NCBI GenBank assembly: GCA_937937315.1
Contig: CALDCK010000102.1
Coordinates: forward strand, 1 to 34,254
Direction of reading: 5' to 3'
Source: an uncultured bacterium
GTDB taxonomy: Bacteria; Myxococcota_A; UBA9160; SMWR01
Length of the DNA stretch: 34,254 nt
Under the pieces are notes generated by a model that was not told the DNA's origin, did no database searches, and was given only the letters and a program-made list of their open reading frames with translations. Positions 1-8,268 of this stretch are shown piece by piece (position 1 is the stretch's first letter; each line of letters opens with the position of its first letter). The translations under genes were made by a program, and so were the position numbers.

Positions 1-1671
1 ACCCAGCAGCTCGTGAAGAACTTCTTCCTCACCCCGGAGCGGACCTTCCGACGCAAGCTCCAGGAAGCCCTGATGGCCCTGATCGTCGAGGCCCGCTACG
101 GCAAGGGGGAGATCCTCGAGTCGTACCTGAACGAGATCTACCTCGGACAGCGCGGTGCGACGGCGATCCACGGCTTCGGCGAGGCCGCCCGGCTCTACTT
201 CGGGAAAGCCGCCCGAGAGCTGACGGTGGCCGAGGCGGCCCTGCTCGCCGCGATCATCCAGAGCCCCAACGGCATCTCCCCCCACCGGGACCCGGAGCGC
301 GCGACCGGCCGTCGCGATCTCGTGCTGAACCTGATGCGCGATCAGGGACGCATCGACGACGCCCAGCACGCCGAGGCGCAGGGGGAGCCCCTGCGTCTGG
401 CCTCGGTCACACCGGACGCCGGTGACGCCCGTTACTTCCTCGATCTGCTCCAGCGCCAGCTGGCCGAGACCTACGCGGCGTCGGATCTCGCCCAGGAGGG
501 GCTGCGGATCTACTCGACCCTCGACCGCCGTCTGCAGACCCTCGCCGCCCGCTCCCTCGAGGAGGGCATCGCCGCCATCGAGCGCCGCCTTCCGAGGCTC
601 GCCGAGGCGCCGGCGGATCGCCGTCTCCAGGGCTGCCTGGTGGCGATGCGTCCCCAGACCGGAGAACTGCTCGCTCTGGTCGGCGGCCGGGACTATCGGA
701 TCTCCCAGTTCGACCGCTGCACCCAGGCGCGGCGCCAGTCGGGCAGCGTGTTCAAGCCCTTCGTCTTCATCGCCGGCCTCGAGCCCGTCGGAGGAACCCC
801 ACGGATCACCTTGGCCAGCCACCTCGACGACGCGCCCCTGTCGGTGTCCACCCCCTCGGGACCCTGGCGTCCGCGCAACTACGACGGGGAGTTCCACGGC
901 GAGGTCTCGGTGCGCGAGGCACTGGAGCGATCCTTCAACGTGGCGACCGCGCGTCTGGCCCAGGACGTCGGCCTGCGTCGCGTGGCGGACGTGGCGCGGA
1001 GACTCGGAATCGAGAGCCCGCTGCCCCTGGTGCCCAGCCTCGCCCTGGGCACCGCTGATCTCGCGCCGGTCGAGGTCGCTCGCGCCTACGCCACCATCGC
1101 CAGCGGCGGCGTCCGGCCGCGACTCCAGTCCGTCGAGGATCTGGTGGACCGCGGCGGCGACGTGATCGAGCGCCGCCGGCTGGGCTTCGAGCGGGTGCTC
1201 GACCCGGGCACGGCCTATCTCGCGACGAGCCTGCTCGAGGGCGTGGCGGACCGGGGCACCGCCGCCGGAGTCCGCTCCGGAGGACTGCGCGGTCCGGTGG
1301 GTGCGAAGACCGGCACCACCGACGAGGAGCGCGACCTGTGGTTCGTGGGGTTCACGCCGGACCTGGTGGCGGTCGTGTGGGTGGGCTTCGACGAGCCGCG
1401 CAGCGTCGGTGTGCCGAGCAGCGTCGGTGCGCTGCCCATCTGGCGGACCTTCGTCGAAGGGGCGACCGGTGGCGTGGTGCGCGGACGCTTTCCGCGGCCG
1501 CCCCGGGTCGAGCGCGTGGCAATCCACCCTGCGACCGGCGCCCTGGCGCTGGACGGCTGTCCGGAGCGTCGTGACGAGTACTTCCTGCAGGGCACGTTGC
1601 CCGACGACGTCTGTCCCTCCGCGGGAACCCACGATGGCGAGTTCCTGCGTTGGCTGCGGAGGCAGCTGTGA
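1..1671 (+). CDS. Class A penicillin-binding protein (bifunctional peptidoglycan synthase), 5'-truncated
   Basis: Polymerises lipid II into glycan strands and cross-links the peptides in the periplasm. The frame is open to base 1 and begins inside glycosyltransferase motif 2 (TQQLVKNFF), so the GTG at 13 is an internal Val; the start, membrane anchor and first GT51 motif lie upstream. Later GT51 motifs are present: RRKLQEALMALIVE, then the YLNEIYLG segment. The transpeptidase domain is intact: SVFK with the acylated Ser at 745-756, SFN at 931-939 and KTGT at 1306-1317. The TQQLVKN form resembles PBP1B rather than PBP1A, but the missing N-terminus prevents a firm subtype. The stop overlaps the next gene in a GTGA junction, suggesting coupling. 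Confidence 0.95.
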   Translation, partial: TQQLVKNFFLTPERTFRRKLQEALMALIVEARYGKGEILESYLNEIYLGQRGATAIHGFGEAARLYFGKAARELTVAEAALLAAIIQSPNGISPHRDPERATGRRDLVLNLMRDQGRIDDAQHAEAQGEPLRLASVTPDAGDARYFLDLLQRQLAETYAASDLAQEGLRIYSTLDRRLQTLAARSLEEGIAAIERRLPRLAEAPADRRLQGCLVAMRPQTGELLALVGGRDYRISQFDRCTQARRQSGSVFKPFVFIAGLEPVGGTPRITLASHLDDAPLSVSTPSGPWRPRNYDGEFHGEVSVREALERSFNVATARLAQDVGLRRVADVARRLGIESPLPLVPSLALGTADLAPVEVARAYATIASGGVRPRLQSVEDLVDRGGDVIERRRLGFERVLDPGTAYLATSLLEGVADRGTAAGVRSGGLRGPVGAKTGTTDEERDLWFVGFTPDLVAVVWVGFDEPRSVGVPSSVGALPIWRTFVEGATGGVVRGRFPRPPRVERVAIHPATGALALDGCPERRDEYFLQGTLPDDVCPSAGTHDGEFLRWLRRQL

Positions 1672-2198
1672 CCCGCGCCGGGAGCGGCGTCGCGATCCGG
1701 CGCGCGATGGTCGCCGTGCTGGCGGCTCTCGTGTTCGGAGGCTGTCCCTTCGTGCCCTTGCGCCCCCCCGAGAGTCCGTCGCTGCATCTCCGCGAGCTCG
1801 CCGGCGACGGGGACGCGACGCGCCGGGCATCGCTCGGCCTGGTGCTCCAGGGACTCGATGCGGACGCCCGCTCCGACACACGGCGTGCGCAGGGGCTCTA
1901 CGCCCGCGCTCTGCAGATCGATTCGGGGAACCCCTACGCCTACCTCGCACTCGCTCGACATCACGTCGCACAGCGCGATTCCGAGCGCGCCCTCGATCAC
2001 CTCGTGCGCGCTCGCGATCTGCTGGATGCGTACGAGTTGATGTCCCCCCGGGTCGAAGTGCACGTCCTGGGGCTTCGCGGCAACGTGCTGCGACTGGAGG
2101 GTCGGGAGATCGAGGCGCGGGAGTACCTGGCTCGAGCGGCCCGGACGGCGCCGACGGTGTGGGGTGATGCCACGCTCACCGCCGAAGAGCTTCGTTGA
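1668..2198 (+). CDS. Small TPR lipoprotein
   Basis: The predicted product is about 176 aa. A hydrophobic N-terminal segment ends in VFGGC, a loose lipobox, so it is probably an outer- or inner-membrane lipoprotein. The mature part holds about three tetratricopeptide-like helical pairs (RAQGLYARALQIDSGNPYAY; SERALDHLVRARDLLD; REIEAREYLARAARTAP), a protein-protein interaction scaffold. I chose the GTG at 1668, which overlaps the PBP stop by four bases (GTGA); a TTG at 1650 is an alternative. Coupling to a peptidoglycan synthase suggests a role as an envelope-assembly partner, perhaps analogous to PBP-activating lipoproteins. That role is inferred from position only. Confidence 0.75.
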   Translation: MTRAGSGVAIRRAMVAVLAALVFGGCPFVPLRPPESPSLHLRELAGDGDATRRASLGLVLQGLDADARSDTRRAQGLYARALQIDSGNPYAYLALARHHVAQRDSERALDHLVRARDLLDAYELMSPRVEVHVLGLRGNVLRLEGREIEAREYLARAARTAPTVWGDATLTAEELR

Positions 2199-2297
2199 AT
2201 CGCGTGCCCTATTCCCGCACGGGAGCTCCGGTCCGCGCGGCGGTCGGCCCTCGACTCCTGCGTTTTTCACGGGCCCTGTGATAGGTTCGCCGCCGCC

Positions 2298-2816
2298 ATG
2301 ACGCCGAAGCTTCGGATCGCACTCGCTGCGCTGGTGGTGAGCCTGCCGCTGGATCAGATCAGCAAGCTCCTGGTCGACCGGCATCTGGACTACGCGGATC
2401 GCATCCCGGTCATCGAGGGGTTCTTTTACCTCACACACGTTCGCAATCCGGGTGCAGCCTTCGGATTGTTCGCCGACGGCGATGCGACCTTCCGCCTCGC
2501 GTTCTTCGTAATCGTCTCGATCGCCGCGATTGCGATCATCCTCTCCTTCTTCCGACAGCTGGCCCCGGGGGATCGATTGTCGGCACTGGCCCTGGGCCTC
2601 ATCCTCGGCGGTGCGACCGGCAACCTCATCGACCGACTGACGCGCGGCGAGGTCGTCGACTTCCTCCACTTCCGTCTCTGGGGCGGGTATTCGTGGCCCG
2701 ACTTCAATTTCGCCGACAGCTTCATCGTCGTCGGTGTGGCGATCCTGATGCTCGACCTGCTCGCCTCCGAGGGAGAAGACCGCGCCGGGACCGAGTCGAA
2801 CGAGCCCAACGCCTGA
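2298..2816 (+). CDS. lspA: Lipoprotein signal peptidase (signal peptidase II)
   Basis: Inner-membrane aspartyl protease that removes the signal peptide from diacylglyceryl-modified prolipoproteins. At 172 aa it has the normal family length. Conserved motifs appear in order: DQISK near residue 19, RNPGAAFGLF, GGATGNLIDRL, VVDF and NFADSFI. The catalytic Asp pair is D121 (VVDF) and D140 (NFAD). Four hydrophobic helices are evident. It follows a lipoprotein gene after a 99-bp gap, so it may have its own promoter (the sequence TGTGATAGGT just upstream is only weakly promoter-like). The C-terminal tail is short and acidic. Family assignment is firm. Confidence 0.97.
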   Translation: MTPKLRIALAALVVSLPLDQISKLLVDRHLDYADRIPVIEGFFYLTHVRNPGAAFGLFADGDATFRLAFFVIVSIAAIAIILSFFRQLAPGDRLSALALGLILGGATGNLIDRLTRGEVVDFLHFRLWGGYSWPDFNFADSFIVVGVAILMLDLLASEGEDRAGTESNEPNA

Positions 2817-2888
2817 TTTTTTCGTCGGTGGGTGGCAACTTTTTCCGTCGGGAATCGCAGGCCGAATTCCGTTTCTCCGTCGGTGGCG
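2817..2888 (+). repeat. Three T-rich CGTCGG direct repeats after lspA
   Basis: Three similar stretches follow the lspA stop: TTTTTTCGTCGGTGG from 2817, TTTTTCCGTCGGG from 2840 and TTTCTCCGTCGGTGG from 2872. Spacing is roughly 23-32 bp. The core CCGTCGG is itself an odd palindrome (CCG-T-CGG). T-runs are rare in this GC-rich window, so the repetition is unlikely to be compositional. No rho-independent hairpin precedes the first T-run. Confidence 0.5.
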
Positions 2889-2958
2889 TGCGATCGGACA
2901 CGTCTACACTCCCGAGTGACGGACCCACCCGGATCGACGGAAACGCCGCTTCGAGTTC

Positions 2959-2987
2959 TTGACACATTCCGCGCCCATGGATACAAG
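2959..2987 (+). promoter_or_regulatory. Sigma70-type promoter
   Basis: A perfect -35 hexamer TTGACA (2959-2964) is followed by exactly 17 bases and then TACAAG (2982-2987), four of six matches to the -10 consensus. Transcription would begin near 2994. It is the best-matching housekeeping promoter I found in the window. The first protein start downstream is the iclR-type gene at 3292, so the transcript would carry a leader of about 300 nt. A small inverted repeat, TGTGC-TGCAT-GCACA (2997-3011), lies at the presumed start and could be an operator or a 5' stem. Confidence 0.6.
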
Positions 2988-2993
2988 GGCTGC

Positions 2994-3291
2994 GTTTGTG
3001 CTGCATGCACACTCGCGCTCGGAGGCGGTATCCCCAGCCCCGGTCGTCGGACGGAGGGAGGAAGAAGCGGAGGTCGAGGAGAGCCGAAGCCGGCACTCTC
3101 TCCGTCGGAGAACTCCCCAATCGGTCCGAGCCGGAGGGAATCGGAAGGTGATTGGAGAGCGCCGCCGGGATCGCGAGTTCTGAATCATGGACCGACGCAG
3201 CGGATCGAGTACCCCGGGCACCCCCTTGGCCCGCGGGGACTCTGGCGAAGGTCGAATGGATGACGGGCTGAGGGGTTGAGGACTCAGGCCA
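2994..3291 (+). other. Structured untranslated leader or small RNA candidate upstream of the iclR pseudogene
   Basis: About 300 bases separate the promoter from the iclR-type start and contain no credible protein. The segment can fold: CCAATC (3117-3122) pairs with GATTGG (3150-3155), and inside it TCCGA (3125-3129) pairs with TCGGA (3141-3145). Flanking CTC and GAG bases extend the outer stem with one mismatch. I could not match it to tmRNA, RNase P RNA, SRP RNA or 6S RNA. It may be a long 5' leader, a cis-regulatory element or an independent small RNA. Confidence 0.3.
3099..3111. promoter_or_regulatory. Inverted repeat TCTCCG-T-CGGAGA
   Basis: Perfect 6-base arms around a single T lie within the leader of the iclR-type pseudogene. 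The half-site resembles the perfect palindrome CTCTCCGGAGAG at 8244-8255 before the carboxyltransferase gene, and the core CCGTCGG matches the repeats after lspA. It is a plausible regulator-binding site, possibly for the IclR-type protein, but binding is not shown by the sequence. Confidence 0.35.
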
Positions 3292-4080
3292 ATGAAGAAA
3301 CCGAAGGCTGACTACGCGATCCAGACGGTCGCGAACGCACTCAGGCTGCTCGAGGAGTTCGGAGACGAGGTGGAGATCGGCGTCGCCGAGCTCTCCCGCC
3401 GGCTTCGGCTGCACAAGAACAACGTCTTCCGGCTGCTCGCGACGCTCTAGGACCAGGATTACATCGAGCAGGACCCGGAGACCGAGCGCTATCGCCTCGG
3501 CATCGCCGCCCTCGAGCTCGGGCAGTCCTTCGCCCGCAGCCGCCCGCTGCTGGCGAGGGCCCGGCACAGTCTCGAGGAGCTCTCCCAGGCCACCGGGGAG
3601 ACCGCGCACCTCGGCGTGCTCCGCGACTTCGAGGTGGTGCACCTCGACGGCGTGGCACCCGACCGGCTCCTGGTGACCGGCGTGCGAACCGGGCGGCGCC
3701 TGCCCGTCTACTGCACGGCCCTGGGGAAGGTCCTGATCGGCTGCTGCCCCGAGGGACAGCGAGAGGCCTACGACCGCACGGTATCCGCCGACGGTCGGCT
3801 TGCCGCCCGGACCCGGAGCACCATCACCGATCCCGACAAGTTCGTCGAGCACATCCGGACCGTCGCTGGACAGGGCTTCGCCGTCGATCGCGACGAGTGC
3901 GAGGTCGGGCTGAGCTGCATCGCGGCGCCGGTGTACGACGAGAGCGGCCGGGTCGTCGCCGCGATCTCGGTCTCCGCCCCCACGGGCCGGGTGACCGACG
4001 ATGAGCTGCTCGGTGGGATCTGCCCCCAGGTCGTCTCGGCGGCGGAGCGACTCTCCCGCGAGCTCGGTCACCGGATCTAG
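3292..4080 (+). pseudogene. IclR-family transcriptional regulator interrupted by an in-frame TAG
   Basis: IclR-type regulators are dimers with an N-terminal winged helix-turn-helix and a C-terminal ligand-binding domain, often controlling catabolic genes. The frame from ATG 3292 encodes the HTH (VANALRLLEEF through HKNNVFRLLATL) and then meets TAG at 3448-3450. The same frame resumes with DQDYIEQDPETERYRLGIAA and runs through the complete effector domain (TALGKVLIGC; CEVGLSCIAAPVYDESG; SVSAPTGRV) to TAG at 4078-4080. The usual residue at the stop is Glu in LATLEE..YIEQ, so one G-to-T change (GAG to TAG) explains it; there is no frameshift. A separate effector-domain product could start internally, for example at 3616. 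It lies 29 bp before the acyl-CoA dehydrogenase, its likely target. A sequencing error is possible. Confidence 0.85.
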
Positions 4081-4109
4081 GGCACTTCGCCTCCGAGCCT
4101 GGACGCCCC

Positions 4110-5249
4110 ATGGACTTTTCTCTCAGCGACGAGCAGCTCGCTCTCCAGGAGACCGCTCGCCGCTTCGCCCGCGAGGAGGTGGCGCCGGTCGCGGCAGATT
4201 ACGACCGGCGCGCCGAGTTCCCGCGGGCGTTGATCGAGAAGGCCTGGGAGCTGGGGCTCCTGAACACCGTGATCGGCGAGTCCTACGGTGGCCTCGGCCT
4301 GGGCTCCGTCGACGCATGCCTCGTAGCCGAAGAGATCGCCTGGGGCTGCGGCGGCATCGCGACCTCCGTCGTGGCGAACGACCTCGCCCTCACGCCGATC
4401 GTGGTGGCGGGCAGCGAGGACCAGAAGCGGGAGTGGCTCTCGCCCTGCGTCGACCGCTTCCTGCTGGTCGCTTTCTGTCTGTCCGAGCCCGCCGCCGGCT
4501 CGGACGTCGCCGGGCTCCAGCTCCTGGCGGAGAAGGACGGCGACGACTACGTGCTGAATGGCACGAAGTCCTGGATCACCAACGGCGGCGAGGCGGACCT
4601 GTTCACGGTCTTCGCCACCCTGGATCGCAGTGCGCGACACCGCGGCCTGTGTGCCTTCGTGGTCCCGGCGGATTCTCCGGGCATCGAGGTGGGCAAGAAA
4701 GAGGACAAGATGGGGCAGCGGGCCAGCGACACCCGCGTCCTCCACTTCGACGGGGTGCGGGTTCCGGCCGCCCAGCGCCTGGGCGGGGAGGGCGAGGGCT
4801 TCCGCGTGGCGATGCAGACCCTCGATACCTCGCGCCCGCCGATCGCCGCGATGGCGACGGGCATGGCCCAGCGGGCCCTCGACGAGGCCGTCGGCTATGC
4901 CCAGGAGCGCCAGGCCTTCGGCTCGCCGATCGGGAGCTTCCAGGGCGTCCAGTTCATCCTGGCCGACATGGCGAAGGGCATCGAGGCCTCCCGGCTCCTT
5001 ACGCACCAGAGCGCCTGGATGGTCGACCAGGGCCAGCCGGCGTCGAAGTACTCCTCCATGGCGAAGTGCTTCGCCACGGATACGGCCATGCAGGCGACCA
5101 CGGATGCGGTCCAGGTCTTCGGCGGCAACGGCTACACGATGGAGTACCCGGTGGAGAAGCTGATGCGGGATGCCAAGCTGATGCAGATCTACGAGGGGAC
5201 GAACCAGATCCAGCGCATGGTGATCGCGCGGCAGCTGCTCGGGGGGTAG
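4110..5249 (+). CDS. Acyl-CoA dehydrogenase
   Basis: FAD enzyme that oxidises an acyl-CoA to the 2-enoyl-CoA and passes electrons to electron-transfer flavoprotein. The 379-aa length is typical. The protein begins [20 protein letters not shown] and carries both family signatures: [13 protein letters not shown] in the middle domain and [20 protein letters not shown] near the C-terminus. The catalytic base is probably E362 in [10 protein letters not shown], the position used by short/medium-chain and butyryl-CoA dehydrogenases. This suggests a short or branched short-chain substrate, but chain length cannot be read from sequence alone. It directly follows the broken IclR regulator and precedes malic enzyme and acyl-CoA carboxylase genes. 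No strong ribosome-binding site is visible. Confidence 0.95.
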   Translation: MDFSLSDEQLALQETARRFAREEVAPVAADYDRRAEFPRALIEKAWELGLLNTVIGESYGGLGLGSVDACLVAEEIAWGCGGIATSVVANDLALTPIVVAGSEDQKREWLSPCVDRFLLVAFCLSEPAAGSDVAGLQLLAEKDGDDYVLNGTKSWITNGGEADLFTVFATLDRSARHRGLCAFVVPADSPGIEVGKKEDKMGQRASDTRVLHFDGVRVPAAQRLGGEGEGFRVAMQTLDTSRPPIAAMATGMAQRALDEAVGYAQERQAFGSPIGSFQGVQFILADMAKGIEASRLLTHQSAWMVDQGQPASKYSSMAKCFATDTAMQATTDAVQVFGGNGYTMEYPVEKLMRDAKLMQIYEGTNQIQRMVIARQLLGG

Positions 5250-5379
5250 GCAACCGGGCCTGGGCCCAGCCGGCCTCGCCATCTCGGCCCCAGACCGATC
5301 CCGGCCGGATCGAGGCCGATCGCTCGGATTCCCTCATGAATTCGGATCGCAAGAACCGGCGTTTGCGGTAGGATTGCGG

Positions 5380-5397
5380 GTTCCCGAGCTAGGGAAC
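5380..5397. promoter_or_regulatory. Near-perfect 18-bp palindrome upstream of malic enzyme
   Basis: GTTCCCGAGCTAGGGAAC has 6-base arms GTTCCC/GGGAAC around GAGCTA, whose centre AGCT is also self-complementary; only one symmetric pair mismatches. It lies in the 197-bp gap between the acyl-CoA dehydrogenase and malic enzyme genes, 50 bp before the GTG start. Two TTGCGG copies (5363-5368 and 5374-5379) sit just upstream, 11 bp apart. The symmetry and location suggest an operator for a dimeric regulator. Confidence 0.45.
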
Positions 5398-5446
5398 TGT
5401 CGCTCTGGCCGCCTCCCTTTCCCCCCGCCCAGCAAGGATTGCGACC

Positions 5447-6733
5447 GTGATCACACGTGAGCAGGCACTGGCCTACCACTCGACCGGGCGACCGGGCAAG
5501 CTGAAGATCAGCCCGACGAAGCCCACGAAGACCCAGGAAGATCTCTCCCTGGCCTACTCCCCCGGGGTGGCAGAGCCCTGCCGCGAGATCGCCCGGGATC
5601 CGGACGAGGTCTTCAAGTACACGGCCAAGGGCAATCTGGTGGCCGTGGTCAGCAACGGCACCGCCGTTCTCGGGCTCGGCAACATCGGCCCCCTCGCGAG
5701 CAAGCCCGTCATGGAGGGCAAGGCGGTCCTCTTCAAGCGCTTCGCCGACGTGGATGTGTTCGACATCGAGGTGGACAGCCTCGACATCGACGAGATCGTC
5801 CGCGCGGTCGAGCTCATCGCCCCCACTTTCGGCGGAATCAACCTGGAGGACATCCGGGCCCCCGAGTGCTTCGAGATCGAGAGGCGGCTGATCGAGTCCC
5901 TGGACATCCCGGTGTTCCACGACGATCAGCACGGCACGGCCATCATCTCCGCCGCCGCCCTGCTGAACGCGCTCCACCTCACCGGCCGCGAGATCTCCGA
6001 GGTGAAGGTCGTCTTCAACGGTGCCGGGGCCTCGGGCATCGCCTGCGCGAAGCTCTATCACGATCTCGGCGTCCCCCTCGAGAACATCACCCTCTGCGAC
6101 AGCCGCGGCGTGATCTACTCGGGCCGGACCGAGGGCATGAACGAGCACAAGGGCCAGTTCGCCCGGGAGACCGATGCCCGCAAGCTGGCCGATGCCATAC
6201 AGGGGGCGGATGTCTTCGTGGGGCTCTCCCAGGCGGGCCTCGTCGACGAAGACATGGTGCGCTCGATGGCGGACCAGCCCGTGATCTTCGCCATGGCGAA
6301 TCCGGACCCCGAGATCTCGCCGGACCGGGTCCGACGTGTGCGGAAGGACGCCATCATCGCCACCGGGCGCTCCGACTACCCGAACCAGGTGAACAACGTC
6401 CTGGGCTTCCCCTTCATCTTCCGCGGCGCCCTGGACGTGCGGGCCCGGAAGATCAACGAGCCGATGAAGCAGGCTGCGGTGATGGCCCTGGCAGAGCTCG
6501 CATTACGGGGAGAGGCCGTGCCGCGGATCGTGCGCGACGCCTACCCCAACGACGTGTTCGACTTCGGGTCGAGCTACATCATTCCCAAGCCCTTCGATCC
6601 CCGGATCTTCATCTACGTCCCCCTCGCCGTCGCCCAGGCGGCGATGGAGAGCGGCGTGGCCCGCACGAAGGTCGATCTGGTCGAGTACCGCAAGCACCTG
6701 GAGGAGCGAGTCGGCGACCTGGCCGGCCTCTAG
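5447..6733 (+). CDS. maeB: NAD(P)-dependent malic enzyme, short form
   Basis: Oxidatively decarboxylates malate to pyruvate with production of NADPH or NADH, a link between the TCA cycle and pyruvate. The 428-aa protein starts [20 protein letters not shown] and continues with [19 protein letters not shown]-like [10 protein letters not shown], the dinucleotide-binding loop [12 protein letters not shown] and [10 protein letters not shown], all typical of the MaeB-type N-terminal module. The C-terminal phosphotransacetylase-like domain of E. coli MaeB is absent, so this is the short bacterial form. GTG at 5447 is supported by AAGGA (5434-5438) eight bases upstream. The palindrome at 5380 could control it. 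Cofactor preference is not determined here. Confidence 0.93.
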   Translation: MITREQALAYHSTGRPGKLKISPTKPTKTQEDLSLAYSPGVAEPCREIARDPDEVFKYTAKGNLVAVVSNGTAVLGLGNIGPLASKPVMEGKAVLFKRFADVDVFDIEVDSLDIDEIVRAVELIAPTFGGINLEDIRAPECFEIERRLIESLDIPVFHDDQHGTAIISAAALLNALHLTGREISEVKVVFNGAGASGIACAKLYHDLGVPLENITLCDSRGVIYSGRTEGMNEHKGQFARETDARKLADAIQGADVFVGLSQAGLVDEDMVRSMADQPVIFAMANPDPEISPDRVRRVRKDAIIATGRSDYPNQVNNVLGFPFIFRGALDVRARKINEPMKQAAVMALAELALRGEAVPRIVRDAYPNDVFDFGSSYIIPKPFDPRIFIYVPLAVAQAAMESGVARTKVDLVEYRKHLEERVGDLAGL

Positions 6734-6759
6734 CGCTCCGCGGCGCCCGTAAACGCCCC

Positions 6760-8103
6760 ATGTTCTCGAAGGTGTTGATCGCCAACCGGGGCGAGATCGC
6801 GGTGCGCGTCATCCGGGCCTGCCGCGAGCTCGGTGTGGCGACGGTTGCGATCCACTCCGAGGCCGACCGCAAGGCTCTGCACGTTCGCCTCGCGGACGAG
6901 GCCTACCCCTGCGGACCGGCGCCGGCGCGGGAGTCCTACCTGGTGGCCGAGCGGGTGGTCGAGATCGCCGGGCGCGCGGGCGCCGACGCCGTTCACCCGG
7001 GCTACGGCTTCCTGGCCGAGAATGGCGCCTTCGCCGATCTCTGCGCCGCCCGGGGCCTTCGCTTCATCGGTCCGAGTGGTGACGTGATCCGGGCGATGGG
7101 CGACAAGCTGGCGTCGCGGCGCATCGTCGAGGGCGCCGGCGTCGCCACGGTGCCCGGCACCCGGGAGCCCCTGGAAGACGCCGATGCCGTCGACGCGGCG
7201 CGGGCCCTCGGCTTCCCGGTGATGGTGAAGGCCAGCGCCGGCGGAGGCGGGCGCGGGCTGCGCCGGGTGGAGGACGAGGCCGCGCTCGAGAAGGCCCTGC
7301 CCCGGGCCCGCAGCGAGGCGAGGAGCGCCTTCGCGGACGACCGGCTCTACCTGGAGAAGGCCCTCGAAGATCCGCGTCACATCGAGGTCCAGATCCTCGC
7401 GGACGGCGCCGGCGGCCGGGTCCATCTCTTCGAGCGCGAGTGCTCGATCCAGCGTCGCCACCAGAAGCTGGTGGAGGAGGCGCCGGCTGGCAGGATCGAC
7501 CCCGCACTGCGCGAGGCGCTCGGCGAGGCCGCCCTGACGGCGGCGCGGGCCGTGGACTACGAGGGCGCCGGCACCTGCGAGTTCCTGGTGGATGCCTCCG
7601 GGGCCTTCTACTTCCTGGAGATGAACACGCGCATCCAGGTCGAGCACGCGATCACCGAAGAGGTCACCGGCGTCGATCTGGTCCAGGCGATGATCCGCAT
7701 CGCCGCCGGCGAGCCCCTGGGGCTGGATGTCGACGCGCTGGCGATCCGGGGTCACGCCATCGAGGCGCGAATCTACGCCGAGGATCCGGAGAAGGGCTTC
7801 CTGCCCTCGCCGGGGACGGTCACGGCCTGGCGGCCCCCGACGGGTCCCGGCATCCGGGTCGATACCGGGATCGAGGCAGGGGACGTGATCTCGGTGCACT
7901 ACGACCCCCTGCTCGCGAAGCTGGTGGCCTGGGGAGGCGATCGGGATCAGGCGATCGATCGGCTGCGCCGCGCTCTCGACGCCCTCGTTCTCGAGGGACC
8001 GCGCACCACGCTGCCCTTTCACCGCTGGCTCGTACGCCACGAGGCGTTCCGAGCCGGGGCCATCGACACGGGCTTCGTCGACGCGCACTGGAAGCGTCGC
8101 TAG
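6760..8103 (+). CDS. Biotin carboxylase subunit (AccC-type), without biotin domain
   Basis: ATP-grasp enzyme that carboxylates biotin on a carrier protein with bicarbonate. The 447-aa protein is close to E. coli AccC length. It begins FSKVLIANRGEIAVRVIRA, with HPGYGFLAEN, the glycine-rich ATP loop ASAGGGGRG near residue 161, the catalytic segment CSIQRRHQKLVEEAP and EMNTRIQVEH near residue 288. It stops soon after the biotin-carboxylase fold and has no EVMKM lipoyl-type domain, so it must use a carrier encoded elsewhere. The large protein at 9927 carries one. It begins 26 bp after malic enzyme and precedes the carboxyltransferase, as expected for an acyl-CoA carboxylase locus. AccC and acyl-CoA carboxylase alpha forms cannot be separated by sequence alone. 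Confidence 0.93.
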   Translation: MFSKVLIANRGEIAVRVIRACRELGVATVAIHSEADRKALHVRLADEAYPCGPAPARESYLVAERVVEIAGRAGADAVHPGYGFLAENGAFADLCAARGLRFIGPSGDVIRAMGDKLASRRIVEGAGVATVPGTREPLEDADAVDAARALGFPVMVKASAGGGGRGLRRVEDEAALEKALPRARSEARSAFADDRLYLEKALEDPRHIEVQILADGAGGRVHLFERECSIQRRHQKLVEEAPAGRIDPALREALGEAALTAARAVDYEGAGTCEFLVDASGAFYFLEMNTRIQVEHAITEEVTGVDLVQAMIRIAAGEPLGLDVDALAIRGHAIEARIYAEDPEKGFLPSPGTVTAWRPPTGPGIRVDTGIEAGDVISVHYDPLLAKLVAWGGDRDQAIDRLRRALDALVLEGPRTTLPFHRWLVRHEAFRAGAIDTGFVDAHWKRR

Positions 8104-8201
8104 CGGGCGAGCGCGCCGCGGCGCGGATCTATGCTACCCACAAAGGCGGCCGGACCCATCGAGTCCAGTGTGGCCGTTTTGCTACATCCCCCAACGCTTC
8201 C

Positions 8202-8222
8202 GCAGCCGTCCTCCGCGGCTGC
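8202..8222 (+). promoter_or_regulatory. Hairpin in the carboxyltransferase leader
   Basis: GCAGCCG (8202-8208) is perfectly complementary to CGGCTGC (8216-8222) across a 7-base loop. It lies in the 165-bp gap between the biotin carboxylase and carboxyltransferase genes. No T-run follows, so it is not a classic rho-independent terminator; an RNA-processing or attenuation role is possible. Confidence 0.35.
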
Positions 8223-8243
8223 CCGGCGAGTGGTCGCGAGCCG

Positions 8244-8255
8244 CTCTCCGGAGAG
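8244..8255. promoter_or_regulatory. Perfect palindrome CTCTCCGGAGAG
   Basis: A 12-bp perfect palindrome ends 13 bases before the carboxyltransferase ATG. Its half-site matches the inverted repeat at 3099-3111 in the iclR-type leader. It could be an operator or, in RNA, could pair with itself and mask GGAGAG, the only purine-rich stretch before the start codon. Confidence 0.4.
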
Positions 8256-8268
8256 ACGGAACCGACCC

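Noticed and set aside
2832-3263. Possible 143-aa protein in the leader region
   Set aside because: Composition is unlike neighbouring genes, no ribosome site or domain, and it overlaps the promoter and stem structures.
2994-3291. Known housekeeping RNA (6S, tmRNA, RNase P, SRP)
   Set aside because: None of the conserved sequence blocks of these RNAs could be recognised by eye; only generic stems remain.
3448-3450. Pyrrolysine or programmed read-through of the amber codon
   Set aside because: TAG ends several other genes here and no pyrrolysine genes are in the window; the expected residue is a plain Glu.
8131-8268. In-frame upstream start for the carboxyltransferase
   Set aside because: The extension is Ser/Arg-rich, contains the hairpin at 8202-8222 and lacks family-like sequence.
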